This document shows positions 26,306 to 35,039 of a stretch of 64,000 bases of DNA, one piece after another (the first letter of the stretch is position 1; each line of letters opens with the position of its first letter). The DNA lies in assembly GCA_964345475.1 (NCBI GenBank), contig CAYFQW010000002.1, forward strand, positions 62,001 through 126,000. Direction: 5' to 3'. The notes under the pieces are model-generated. The model was not told the DNA's origin. It saw only the letters and a program-made list of their open reading frames with translations, and made no database searches. Made by a program: the position numbers and the translations under genes. Source of the DNA: WRIS01 sp964345475. Its GTDB lineage: Bacteria; Actinomycetota; Coriobacteriia; Coriobacteriales; Eggerthellaceae.

Positions 26306-27967
26306 TTACTTCACCCCCCAAGGACTGGTTACTGTCTCAAAAGATTTGCCCGTTGACGGCTCGGTAATGTGTACAGCGCAAGCCGTACAAGGATCGAAGC
26401 TGTGAACGGTTCTAAGAGCGTTGATGGGCATTTTCAAATCGTTGACGGGTACGCCTACAAGCGCTTCTTCCATCGGCCCCATATTGCCCTGTTCGTCACG
26501 GGGCGCAATATTCCAAGTTGTCGGAATAATAATCTGGTAGCCTTCTATTTTCCCGTTTGTAACCTTTTCTGAATGGTACAAGGCGCCGCGTGGTGCCTCC
26601 CAGAAACCAGTTCCAGAACCGGTAATGGTAGCTGGCTTACGGAAGTATTCGCTATCGCCCTCGTTGAGAGCCTCAATCATCTCGCCAACCCAATCCTTCA
26701 TAAGGCCTGCGATGTAGAGCAGCTCAACCTGACGTGCAGCCATACGGCCAAGGGTCGACTGAACGACGTCTAGTTGACCTGGAACACCAAGGGTGTCGAG
26801 AAGTGCGTCCATATGCTGCTTGATAAAGGGAACGCCGCGCTTGTATGCAACCAAGACGCGTGACAAGCCTCCAGCCTCCATTGATTTACCGTCGTACGCA
26901 GGAGCTTTACTCCATGTATAGCGATCGCTGACCGTATCTCCGCTGCTGTAGTACTCAGTAAATTCAGGTTCAGTGATGAAAGAAGGCGATGTGTAGGTTT
27001 CGTTGCCTTTGTACCAAGAATGTCCGACATACTCGGTAATTTTCTCCTCCACAACATCAGATACCGAAAGCTTTTCGTCGAGAACGCCTGCAGGCATATA
27101 ACGATCATTCATCTCAAAGTTTGCATCCTCAAATACTCCCCAAGAGACGTACCGTCCAACGCCGCGACCCCACGTAAATGCATCCGCATAATAGGCTGCT
27201 AAGGCTACGGTGTCGGGACCCATGGTGCCTTCGATCCACTCATATATTTCATTACAGAGAGACCAGATTTCGTCAAGCTTCTCCGGGGTAGGAACAAAGG
27301 TTATTCCACCAGGGATACATGTCATGACATGAGGCATTTTGCCGCCGATTATACCTGAGATTTGCGATGCTTTTGCCTGCATCTCGAGGGCCTCAAGGTA
27401 ATGTGATGTGCACAAAAGATCGAGCTCAGGCGGAAGACGGTATCCATCTCCCTCCTCACTTTCAAACCAGTTTCCTGAAAAGATTGAGAGTTGTCCATTT
27501 TTTGCGAACTTCTCCAGGCGTGATTTCAGTTTGTTCAGGTCAGTGTATGTTGACGCCCCCACCTCACCTGCCAATGCATAGGTATCGGCAACATCTGCTC
27601 CAAGAGCATTGAGCGGGTTGACGTAATCGAGGGCTGACAGATTGTAGAACCATAAAATACCACTATGCAGGAATTGAGCTCCTTCTAAAAGATTACGAAG
27701 GATCCTTGCGTTGTTTGAAATAGTAATTCCGTATGCTTTTTCGCCAGCAATAGTAGCGGCCTGTGCATGAGAGATGGGGCACACTCCGCAAATACGCTGT
27801 ACTATCTGTGCTGCATCTTCAGGGGTGCGGTCTTGAACGACAAGCTCCATACCACGGAAACATCCGCCAGATACCCAAGCCTCTTTAACTTTACCGCCCT
27901 CGACCTCCATCTCAATACGGAGATGTCCTTCGATACGCGTGATTGGATCAATTATTGAACGTGCCAT
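26306..27967 (-). CDS. hyaB: [NiFe] hydrogenase large subunit
   Basis: 553 residues. The nickel-binding motifs are both complete: RICGVCPISHAQA near residue 60 and DPCTACAVH near the C-terminus, followed by a 20-residue extension with the cleavage site after the His. The N-terminus (DPITRIEGHLRIEM) is typical. It is the H2-activating subunit of a group 1 membrane-bound enzyme. The first motif has CPISHAQA where many group 1 enzymes have CTxxHALA, consistent with a divergent actinobacterial branch. It overlaps neither neighbour but abuts hyaA directly (stop at 27968, start at 27967). Maturation needs HypA-F, none of which is in this window. Confidence 0.95.
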   Translation of the reverse strand: MARSIIDPITRIEGHLRIEMEVEGGKVKEAWVSGGCFRGMELVVQDRTPEDAAQIVQRICGVCPISHAQAATIAGEKAYGITISNNARILRNLLEGAQFLHSGILWFYNLSALDYVNPLNALGADVADTYALAGEVGASTYTDLNKLKSRLEKFAKNGQLSIFSGNWFESEEGDGYRLPPELDLLCTSHYLEALEMQAKASQISGIIGGKMPHVMTCIPGGITFVPTPEKLDEIWSLCNEIYEWIEGTMGPDTVALAAYYADAFTWGRGVGRYVSWGVFEDANFEMNDRYMPAGVLDEKLSVSDVVEEKITEYVGHSWYKGNETYTSPSFITEPEFTEYYSSGDTVSDRYTWSKAPAYDGKSMEAGGLSRVLVAYKRGVPFIKQHMDALLDTLGVPGQLDVVQSTLGRMAARQVELLYIAGLMKDWVGEMIEALNEGDSEYFRKPATITGSGTGFWEAPRGALYHSEKVTNGKIEGYQIIIPTTWNIAPRDEQGNMGPMEEALVGVPVNDLKMPINALRTVHSFDPCTACAVHITEPSTGKSFETVTSPWGVK

Positions 27968-29245
27968 TTAAGCCTTGCCTCCTTTCGATTCTTCAGCATC
28001 TTCTTGTGTGTCCGTCGCGGTGTCAATAACTACATCATACTGACCAATCGCTTTATCGGGATTCTTCTCGTCCCACTTGCGAACCTTCTCAAATTCTGCT
28101 CCGCCGTCCATGCGGCCAGTTATCTTCATGCCGAAGCCATGAACAACCAAGGCTGCTGCAAGCACTCCCAGCACACCGAGAGCCACAGTTCCTGGCTGGA
28201 ATACGAGACTGCCAATACGCAGATTGCGATGGCGCTTCAAGAAGGGAGTGTTTACCTCAACCCAGTTGTCGCCCGGATTGAAAGGATTAGCTTCGCAGCA
28301 ACCAATACAGGGTGCTCCCGACTGTACACACCAGCTCAAAGAATTATTCCACTTAACAATAGGGCAGTTTGCCTTTGTTTGTGGTCCACGACATCCTAAG
28401 GGATAGAGACAGTAACCTAAAGCCTCTTCCTTACTGCCGAACTCGTACACAAACTCGCCATTTTCGAAATGCCCTCTTCGTTCACAATTGTCATGAATTG
28501 TCTGGTGGAAGGCCTCGGGTTTACCATACTTATCAAGGTTGAGTTGATCGGGGGTTCTCCCCATCAGTACAACTTCAACAAGAATAGTTGTCAGCCATTC
28601 TGGATTTGCAGGACATCCAGGAATATTGACTACTGGTGTCTCAAGGTTTTCACGACGTAAGCATTCCTGTACACCGAACGCGCCAGATGGGTTCGGATGA
28701 GCTGCCATCCAACCGCCATTGACTGCGCAGGATCCTAGAGCCACAACTGCAACTGCATTTTCTGCAGCATGCAAAAGATGGTGGATTCCTGTCTGCGAAA
28801 CGCCCTCTGCGTCACCAACGCGAAGCGCTTCACCTCCCCAACCATCAAGAAGTCCTCCTTCGTACACTAATACATAGTTGCCTGCATCGATGGTTGCATC
28901 TTTTGCTTCCTCAGCCGAATGGCCTGCAGCCGCTGTTAGAGTCTCACAATAGTTAAGTGAGATCATTTCTAATACGACCGTTGCTGGATCAGGCGCGACC
29001 GCCTGAGCAAAAGACTCGGTGCAGCCTGTGCATGATGCTCCTTCGATCCAGATTACCGGAAACAACTCACCCTGAGTTGCGCCGATAAGAGAGGACTCCA
29101 AAGCTTCTGCAACCTGGGGAACACTAAGATGCGCTACACCTGCAGCGGCAGCTATTGTTCCACAGAGCTTCATGAAATCACGGCGCGTTACCCCCCGTGC
29201 CTCTAGGGTTTCATAAAGCTGAGAGACTGTAGTCTCTTTTCCCAT
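27968..29245 (-). CDS. hyaA: [NiFe] hydrogenase small subunit with Tat signal
   Basis: About 425 residues. A twin-arginine signal (GVTRRDFMKLCGTIAAAA, about residues 17-35) directs export of the folded HyaAB complex. Cluster ligands are in EGASCTGCTE (proximal) and in the later cysteines PLGCRGPQTKANCPIVKWN and SWCVQSGAPCIGCCEANPF. A C-terminal transmembrane helix (TVALGVLGVLAAALVVHG) precedes a charged cytoplasmic tail of about 45 residues. I choose the ATG at 29245, with a near-perfect AAGGAGGTG five bases before it; an in-frame codon at 29290 has no such site. It is first in the hyaABC operon. Confidence 0.95.
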   Translation of the reverse strand: MGKETTVSQLYETLEARGVTRRDFMKLCGTIAAAAGVAHLSVPQVAEALESSLIGATQGELFPVIWIEGASCTGCTESFAQAVAPDPATVVLEMISLNYCETLTAAAGHSAEEAKDATIDAGNYVLVYEGGLLDGWGGEALRVGDAEGVSQTGIHHLLHAAENAVAVVALGSCAVNGGWMAAHPNPSGAFGVQECLRRENLETPVVNIPGCPANPEWLTTILVEVVLMGRTPDQLNLDKYGKPEAFHQTIHDNCERRGHFENGEFVYEFGSKEEALGYCLYPLGCRGPQTKANCPIVKWNNSLSWCVQSGAPCIGCCEANPFNPGDNWVEVNTPFLKRHRNLRIGSLVFQPGTVALGVLGVLAAALVVHGFGMKITGRMDGGAEFEKVRKWDEKNPDKAIGQYDVVIDTATDTQEDAEESKGGKA

Positions 29246-29365
29246 GTGTACACCTCCTTCGGTGTTCTGTCCTATTACTACTAACACCATATTGTCCCTG
29301 TCGAGCGGCTGAAGAGACTAAAGGAGATGACAAGCGTGACGATTTTCCCGCAAGTGGTACCAAAG

Positions 29366-29391
29366 TGTTACAAGTTCGTTTATCTGTAACA
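29366..29391. promoter_or_regulatory. Inverted repeat upstream of hyaA, possible operator
   Basis: TGTTACA (29366-29372) and TGTAACA (29385-29391) form a perfect 7-bp inverted repeat separated by 12 bases, 120-146 bases before the hyaA start. It may bind a dimeric regulator. The rest of 29246-29544 is noncoding, with no clear consensus promoter. Confidence 0.35.
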
Positions 29392-29544
29392 TAATTACCA
29401 TATCGTTTCTGTCCGCGGCATGGTTTATGCGAAGCTGAGTAACTTGCCTCATATGTATTTTTAGAGTTTAAGGCGCGCAGGTAGAGGGCAGATTACACTG
29501 CATATTGCTCAGGCTGTAAACCATCGCATATCGAACGAGGCCAC

Positions 29545-30408
29545 TCAAGCATAGAACCCTCCCGATTCTTCTCGAAAGAACCCTTCTCTACGCAGATCGT
29601 CTAGTATTGAAGTGAAGAGATGACGGTCCACTTCCGGCCTTTGAGCTCCCTTTTCGTGTTCGTTCAGCTCGTCTAAAAGATCGTCGAAAGATATTCCGGG
29701 ATCAGCAAGGATAAGACGTAAAATCTCGGCTCTTTTCTGCCGCCGCGAACCTTCAAAGGCACTCTGTCGTGCATAATGTGCACTTTTTCTCGAAGGATTC
29801 GGATGGACCATCTTTAAGTGGGCTCCGTAGTCTAAGAGAGAGTAGTACCATGAGCGTGGATTTTCGTGGGAGCAGGTGGATTCCATCAAAGGAAGTATGT
29901 GGCTGTCCTTGACCTTGTCGTGTTTTGGAAAGAACTCGTGAATAAATACCGCTCTCACATTTGTGTCCAGGTATTGGGCTGGAATGTTATGAGCAAAAAT
30001 TCGAATACCTGCCGCTGTCACGGGCCCAATGCCAGGAAGTGATTGTAGCTCTTCAAGCTCACAAGGAAGTTCACCCTGGTTTGTTGCAGAGCAAATTTCT
30101 GCCGTTTTCTTTAAGGCAAGCGCACGCCTATTGTACCCAAGCCCTTGCCAAACCTCGAGAACAAGAGACACTTCAGCACTAGCAAGGGCATCTATGCTCG
30201 GAAAAAGCTCAAGAAAACGCAGCCAATATCTATGGACGCGAGACACTTGCGTCTGTTGAAGCATCACTTCGGAAACGAGGACTTCGTAGGGGTCCTCTAT
30301 GTTGCGCCAAGGAAGATCCCGATAATGCTTCGCACCCTCGTCCCAAACACGAGACACGAAGTCTTGCAGCTCTTGTTCTGAAGGCTGCTTCTCCAAAGAC
30401 CCTCTCAT
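29545..30408 (-). CDS. mutY: MutY-type adenine DNA glycosylase lacking the [4Fe-4S] ligands
   Basis: About 287 residues. The catalytic domain is intact: DLPWRNIEDPYEVLVSEVMLQQTQV with the catalytic Glu, QGLGYNRRALALKK, the helix-hairpin-helix LPGIGPVTAAGIR, and LDTNVRAVF with the catalytic Asp. Where MutY normally has four cluster cysteines, the sequence reads NPSRKSAHYARQSAFEGS, with none. There is also no full Nudix-like C-terminal domain; about 60 residues with a winged-helix look follow instead. Cluster-less MutY enzymes are known in some lineages, so activity on A:8-oxoG is likely. The start could be ATG 30408 or TTG 30435; both have weak ribosome-binding sites. Confidence 0.82.
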   Translation of the reverse strand: MRGSLEKQPSEQELQDFVSRVWDEGAKHYRDLPWRNIEDPYEVLVSEVMLQQTQVSRVHRYWLRFLELFPSIDALASAEVSLVLEVWQGLGYNRRALALKKTAEICSATNQGELPCELEELQSLPGIGPVTAAGIRIFAHNIPAQYLDTNVRAVFIHEFFPKHDKVKDSHILPLMESTCSHENPRSWYYSLLDYGAHLKMVHPNPSRKSAHYARQSAFEGSRRQKRAEILRLILADPGISFDDLLDELNEHEKGAQRPEVDRHLFTSILDDLRREGFFREESGGFYA

Positions 30409-30471
30409 TCTCCAGCCCAGCCTTCTTGTCCGCAAGGGCAGCAGGCAAACCTTCTGCTCTCAAGTGTGGCT

Positions 30472-30507
30472 TGAACAGCCTTACACGATTGAACAGCCTT
30501 ACACGAT
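30472..30507. repeat. Perfect 18-bp tandem duplication
   Basis: The unit TGAACAGCCTTACACGAT occurs twice head to tail (30472-30489 and 30490-30507) just beyond the stop of the AAA-like gene at 30512 and before mutY. It is probably a recent slippage event. The unit is not seen elsewhere in the window. Confidence 0.85.
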
Positions 30508-30511
30508 GTTT

Positions 30512-32206
30512 TTAGTCACCCATGCTGCTCAAAAAATCGTCATCATTTTCAAGGCTGTTCCTGAAGTTTTCGGCAACCAAATCTTCTAACTTCTTGTACT
30601 CCTCAGACTCTAAGGGTTGGTACGCAGCCATTTTCTCAAAAATACTGCTTTCGCTTACTGGGATGTATTTCTTCAGCTTAAGGCTTTCCCTGTATGCTTC
30701 CTCAACAGCCTCACGTGCAGCCATGTAAATATCGTAGCGCGAAAGATGGGCCGAAAGCCGTACGAGCAACTCTCGCTTGATATTTCCCAAGGAAGGGTGC
30801 TCATTAACAATATTATCCCAAAGCTCGGCGCGTTCGGAAATGGTAGGATAATCAATTTCTATTAAAGTTATGTTTCCGAAGAGATCGAGAAAGAATGGAT
30901 CCATTTCACCATCTCCGGCTGCAGACAGAAGAATAAACACATCAGGATTTTCTATAGCAGATTGGATGAGGTTCAAGGCCTCCCGTGCACCTCTTGACAG
31001 CTGCACATGCATGAGCCCCGAACCCTCTTCGTCCATAGAGCCAGAAAAAGGGGCGCTCCACAAATCGATGTCTTCTAATACAAGAATACTTCTGCCCTCA
31101 ATGGTATTTTTCATATGATTGAAGCGAGGCTGGTTATCGGCAGAAGCCATTACCGCAAGAACGGGCATGCCCTGAAAGCCCTCTTCCATTCTCATGCGAA
31201 TAACAGGAAGCTGCAATTCCCCCATAGCCGCAAACATAAACTGGTTAGCGTCTTCCCGAACAGGTGCACGGAATAAATATGTCGCAGCCATTGGCCCAGA
31301 CTCAAGTCCATGCTTCTCACCTAAGGAGACAAGCAGCTCCTTATATTCCTCGTCGTCATCGACACCTATTCCAAATATCCGCATGCTTTCAATGGCATCA
31401 CGGTAGCCAACAAGATCACTAAATCGCATTCTTTCACTTGCATGTTCCTCGCTGGCAGAGCCATGCGGCTTCTCTATTGGCATATTGAACAAGCTTGCAA
31501 TGCTCTCGGGGAATATCGGAGGATTTGGAGCGAGGATGCCCCCAGACCTGTCTGCAGCAGGTTCGAGCTGCCCCGTTTTGTCATGTGTGGACACGGGACT
31601 TTGCTGCTCATGCGAATCTCCCCCACCCAAGTCAGGATCTGACACAGAATCAGAAGCACTTGAAACCTCTGCCACCTCTGAACCCGACTCCACTTGTTCT
31701 TGACGATGTGCTTTTACAAGACCTCTTTGCAGGACTCCGAACATGTCCGAAGGTGGCACACCTTCCTCGAAGCGAGTAACTAAGGGACTTGAGTCCGCCC
31801 CAAAAAACGCACGTGATACGGAGTCGGACATCTCCTCTATATCGCCTCTTGACAAGCCGAATTCTTCGAGCTTGTCCAAAGCAAGGCCCTGAAGCGTATT
31901 TGCAAAACGAGGTATTTCCTCAGAGGACAGATATGGCTCGAGTTTTTCAAAAATATATTCAGCTAAAGAACGCTCCTTGCTCTCGCAAGCGATTTCCCAT
32001 GCCTGTCTTAATCCTTGTATCACATCCATGCTGGGAGCAGCCGAACTTTGTTTTGCAATCTCAAAAGCTGCGAGGTATAGATGTATGCTCAATGGCAGAT
32101 GACCGTCTGTCCGCGCTTTCGCAGCTAGCCGCAAGTGCTCGCTTACTGGGTTAGTATCTTTGCCGTGATTTGGTGAATTATTGGTATTTGGATCCTTGCC
32201 TACCAT
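30512..32206 (-). CDS. Degenerate AAA+ ATPase-like protein, function unknown
   Basis: About 564 residues. The N-terminal 90 residues are helical, possibly TPR-like. A long acidic, low-complexity region (about 165-255) follows. The C-terminal 290 residues follow an AAA+ plan: FSDLVGYRDAIESM, then ATYLFRAPVREDANQFMF where a P-loop GPPGTGKT should be, then ILVLEDIDLW at the Walker B place, and GEMDPFFLDLFG at the usual sensor/arginine-finger region. The P-loop Gly-Lys-Thr is lost, so ATP hydrolysis is doubtful; it may be a structural relative. The start is the ATG at 32206, with AGGAGG before it. It is followed by mutY on the same strand. No named family recognised. Confidence 0.6.
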   Translation of the reverse strand: MVGKDPNTNNSPNHGKDTNPVSEHLRLAAKARTDGHLPLSIHLYLAAFEIAKQSSAAPSMDVIQGLRQAWEIACESKERSLAEYIFEKLEPYLSSEEIPRFANTLQGLALDKLEEFGLSRGDIEEMSDSVSRAFFGADSSPLVTRFEEGVPPSDMFGVLQRGLVKAHRQEQVESGSEVAEVSSASDSVSDPDLGGGDSHEQQSPVSTHDKTGQLEPAADRSGGILAPNPPIFPESIASLFNMPIEKPHGSASEEHASERMRFSDLVGYRDAIESMRIFGIGVDDDEEYKELLVSLGEKHGLESGPMAATYLFRAPVREDANQFMFAAMGELQLPVIRMRMEEGFQGMPVLAVMASADNQPRFNHMKNTIEGRSILVLEDIDLWSAPFSGSMDEEGSGLMHVQLSRGAREALNLIQSAIENPDVFILLSAAGDGEMDPFFLDLFGNITLIEIDYPTISERAELWDNIVNEHPSLGNIKRELLVRLSAHLSRYDIYMAAREAVEEAYRESLKLKKYIPVSESSIFEKMAAYQPLESEEYKKLEDLVAENFRNSLENDDDFLSSMGD

Positions 32207-32389
32207 AATTTCACCTCCTGTTGCTCTCATGTGCCGTATGTTTTATTTTTTCTCGAATAAAATTTACGTGCGTATCTCTTTTTTACCATTGTACGTAAGA
32301 AGACCGGGTATAGGAAGGAAAGGCATTAAAATCCTGTAAGCGTCATTGAAATGATACCTCGTTAACAACAGTTCAATAGATCTGAGGCC

Positions 32390-33127
32390 TCAACTCTTTT
32401 GCAGAGGATTGTCCCAATGGAGTATTTCCCAGTTTTGCTTTTTCGCCCTTCTTTCGAGAGGATTATCTGGATCAACAACAAAAGCTTTTTCGGCTTGAGC
32501 TAACAAAGGTATGTCGGAGTGATGATCCCCGTAAGCAAATGAAAGCTGCCAAGACCCCCTACCGTATACTGAGTCAGCATAATGCTGCACCGATCGAAAC
32601 TTTTCTTCGCCTTCTATTGGCTCGCCTTCGACCTCTCTTGTGTAGTTGCCGCAGCTGTCAACCTTCATACGTGTCGATATCTGATAGTCAAAGGGATGGT
32701 TTTCCATACATCGCAGTACAATAGGCTCGAAAGTTGCTGATACTACTAGCACCCTATTTCCTAGCTCGCGATGGATCCGCATCGTCTCTTCGGCTTGTTT
32801 CCTGAATCGTTTCTCAATGCAATCGTCATAAAACTGTCTCAAAAACCTGTCTACCTCATCCTTCGGCATTCCATCAAATGCTGAAAATACGAGGCCTCGT
32901 ACCCATGCCTCTTTCTGAGGAAGACGCATTTTATAGGCAAAAGCCCAAGTAAGGATTTTAAGTAAGACTGATTTCCTCAGCATGTTTCTTTTTGCCATAT
33001 ATGCAACGAGCAAAACAGGGGAATTTCCGACAATGCTCGTGCCGTCAAAGTCAAAAACTGCAAGGCGTGTTAGCCCTGCGCTTGGTGCCTGGGCACTAGT
33101 TTCTTTTCTATTTTTCCGTACACTCAT
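32390..33127 (-). CDS. HAD-superfamily IB phosphatase (SerB-like)
   Basis: 245 residues. Motif I is VFDFDGTSIVGNSP with the nucleophilic Asp. Motif II is VLVVSATFEPIV (Ser/Thr). Motif III/IV is YGDHHSDIPLLAQAEKAFVVDPD. The cap inserted between motifs I and II is helical (KMRLPQKEAWVRGLVF), as in the subfamily IB of phosphoserine phosphatase-like and CicA-like enzymes. The substrate may be phosphoserine or another small phosphorylated compound, undetermined. It lies between the AAA-like gene and the ABC exporter, on the same strand as both, 73 bp from the exporter stop. Confidence 0.85.
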   Translation of the reverse strand: MSVRKNRKETSAQAPSAGLTRLAVFDFDGTSIVGNSPVLLVAYMAKRNMLRKSVLLKILTWAFAYKMRLPQKEAWVRGLVFSAFDGMPKDEVDRFLRQFYDDCIEKRFRKQAEETMRIHRELGNRVLVVSATFEPIVLRCMENHPFDYQISTRMKVDSCGNYTREVEGEPIEGEEKFRSVQHYADSVYGRGSWQLSFAYGDHHSDIPLLAQAEKAFVVDPDNPLERRAKKQNWEILHWDNPLQKS

Positions 33128-33200
33128 ATCGCTCCATAACTAAATACGATGCGTGCCACCTCTTGGGCATGTATCCGCTTACCCTCTTGAAATATCTAGT

Positions 33201-35039
33201 TTATTCCCCTACAAGCTCGATGCGATTTGCAAACTGAGAGTTATACATTTCCTCATAAAAACCCCCCATTGCCAATAACTCCTCGTGCGTTCCCTGCTCA
33301 ACAATATCGCCATTACGAATAACAACGATAAGGTCTGCGTGCTTTATAGTAGAGAGACGATGGGCTATTACAAAGGATGTCCGATCCTCCATCAACTTGT
33401 CCATCGCTTTTTGAATTCTCTCTTCTGTGCGCGTGTCCACTGAGCTTGTCGCCTCATCCAAGATAAGCATGCGACGATTTGCCAGAAAGGCCCGTGCAAT
33501 TGTGATGAGCTGACGCTGCCCCTGGCTTATACTCCCGCCGTCTTCACCTATCTCTGTTTCATACGCATCGGGAAGAGTCATTATAAAATGATGGATATAG
33601 GCAGCTTTGGCCGCGGCCTCAACTTCCTCATCGCTTGCCGTAAGTCTCCCGTACCTGATGTTCTCGCGTATGCTTCCCTTAAAGAGCCAGGTATCCTGCA
33701 GGACCATGCTGAAAAGGGACCTAAGGCCGGTACGTGATAGTTCTTTTATGTTGACTCCGCCGATTTTTATGACGCCAGCATCTACATCATAAAACCTCAT
33801 AAGCAGTTTTACAATAGTGGTCTTCCCCGCCCCTGTAGGCCCAACCAAAGCAACAGTCTGGCCTGTCTCAACATGCGCACTGAAGTCTTGGATTACCGTC
33901 TGACCCTGCTCATAGCCGAAGCGCACATGATCAAAATCGACTTCAACACTCAGCTCTTCGGTACCTACACAGACCTCGTCGGCAGTTTCTTCCTCTTCTT
34001 CCAAAAACTCAAACACACGTTCAGCGGCTGCAGCCATTTGCTGTAAAACGTTTGACACCTGAGCTAACTGGGTGATCGGTTGGCTCAGATTTTTAATATA
34101 TTGGATAAACGCCTGAATATCACCTACGCTAATAATACCCCGTACCGCAAAATAGCTTCCCAAAAGAGCCACGCTGACATAACCAAGATTTCCTACAAAG
34201 GTCATGACTGGCGACATTACCCCCGATATAAACTGCGATTTCCATACGGACTCATACAGGCGCTCATTAGTTTCCTCAAAAACTTCAATCGTCTCTTTTT
34301 CTTTACTAAAAGCTTTCAATATCGTATGGCCAGAAAAATTTTCCTCAACCTGACTGTTTACGAGGCCGAGTATCTCTTGTTGGGCAGTGAAATATTTTTG
34401 CGAAAACTTAACCAGTATAGAAACAAGTGCAGCAGAGAGAACAATCGTGGCGATTGCTACAAGGGTAATAAGAGGATTAATAATCAACATTATTGTAAGA
34501 ATGCCGATTAACGTTGTTAAAGAAGTTATAAGTTGAGTTATACCCTGGTTGAGGCTCTGTCCGAGTGTGTCCACATCGTTCGTTATACGAGACAGCGTGT
34601 CTCCAATAGGGTTCTTTTCAAAATACCCCAAAGGCATCGTATTAATTTTTTGTTCAATTCTTTGCCTGAGTACGTACGCGCTTCGCTGGGAGACATAGCT
34701 CATTGTCCAAGACTGGACGAAGGAGCAAACAGCAGACACTATGTAGAGCACGAGGGTCAAAAGAAGAATGCGGGCGATAGCATTGAAATCTATCCCCCCT
34801 GCGCCCTGCACCTTCGCGGACACTCCATTAAACAGCTCAGTAGTGGCTGTGGAGAGAATTTTTGGTCCTATAATATTAAAAACCGTTGATCCGATTGCAA
34901 ACACAAAAACAAGGATAAGCAGCAGTCGAAACTGTTTGAGAAAATCCCAGATTTTTATAAGAGCACCCTTGAGATCTTTAGGTTTTTCGACGGGGTTGCC
35001 GATTCTGCCGTGTCCAGGGCGGAATCCAGGCTTACTCAT
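33201..35039 (-). CDS. ABC exporter half-transporter B (ATPase plus permease)
   Basis: 612 residues. Six transmembrane segments lie in the first 330 residues, followed by an ATPase domain with GPTGAGKTTIVKLLMRFYD, ISQGQRQLITIARAFL and LILDEATSSVD, then the H-loop FVIAHRLSTI. The signature is ISQGQ rather than LSGGQ. Together with the preceding gene (716 residues, 8-bp overlap) it is half of a heterodimeric type IV exporter, likely for drugs, peptides or lipids. The substrate cannot be told from sequence. Its start codon lies inside the last codons of the upstream gene, which implies translational coupling. Confidence 0.92.
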   Translation of the reverse strand: MSKPGFRPGHGRIGNPVEKPKDLKGALIKIWDFLKQFRLLLILVFVFAIGSTVFNIIGPKILSTATTELFNGVSAKVQGAGGIDFNAIARILLLTLVLYIVSAVCSFVQSWTMSYVSQRSAYVLRQRIEQKINTMPLGYFEKNPIGDTLSRITNDVDTLGQSLNQGITQLITSLTTLIGILTIMLIINPLITLVAIATIVLSAALVSILVKFSQKYFTAQQEILGLVNSQVEENFSGHTILKAFSKEKETIEVFEETNERLYESVWKSQFISGVMSPVMTFVGNLGYVSVALLGSYFAVRGIISVGDIQAFIQYIKNLSQPITQLAQVSNVLQQMAAAAERVFEFLEEEEETADEVCVGTEELSVEVDFDHVRFGYEQGQTVIQDFSAHVETGQTVALVGPTGAGKTTIVKLLMRFYDVDAGVIKIGGVNIKELSRTGLRSLFSMVLQDTWLFKGSIRENIRYGRLTASDEEVEAAAKAAYIHHFIMTLPDAYETEIGEDGGSISQGQRQLITIARAFLANRRMLILDEATSSVDTRTEERIQKAMDKLMEDRTSFVIAHRLSTIKHADLIVVIRNGDIVEQGTHEELLAMGGFYEEMYNSQFANRIELVGE

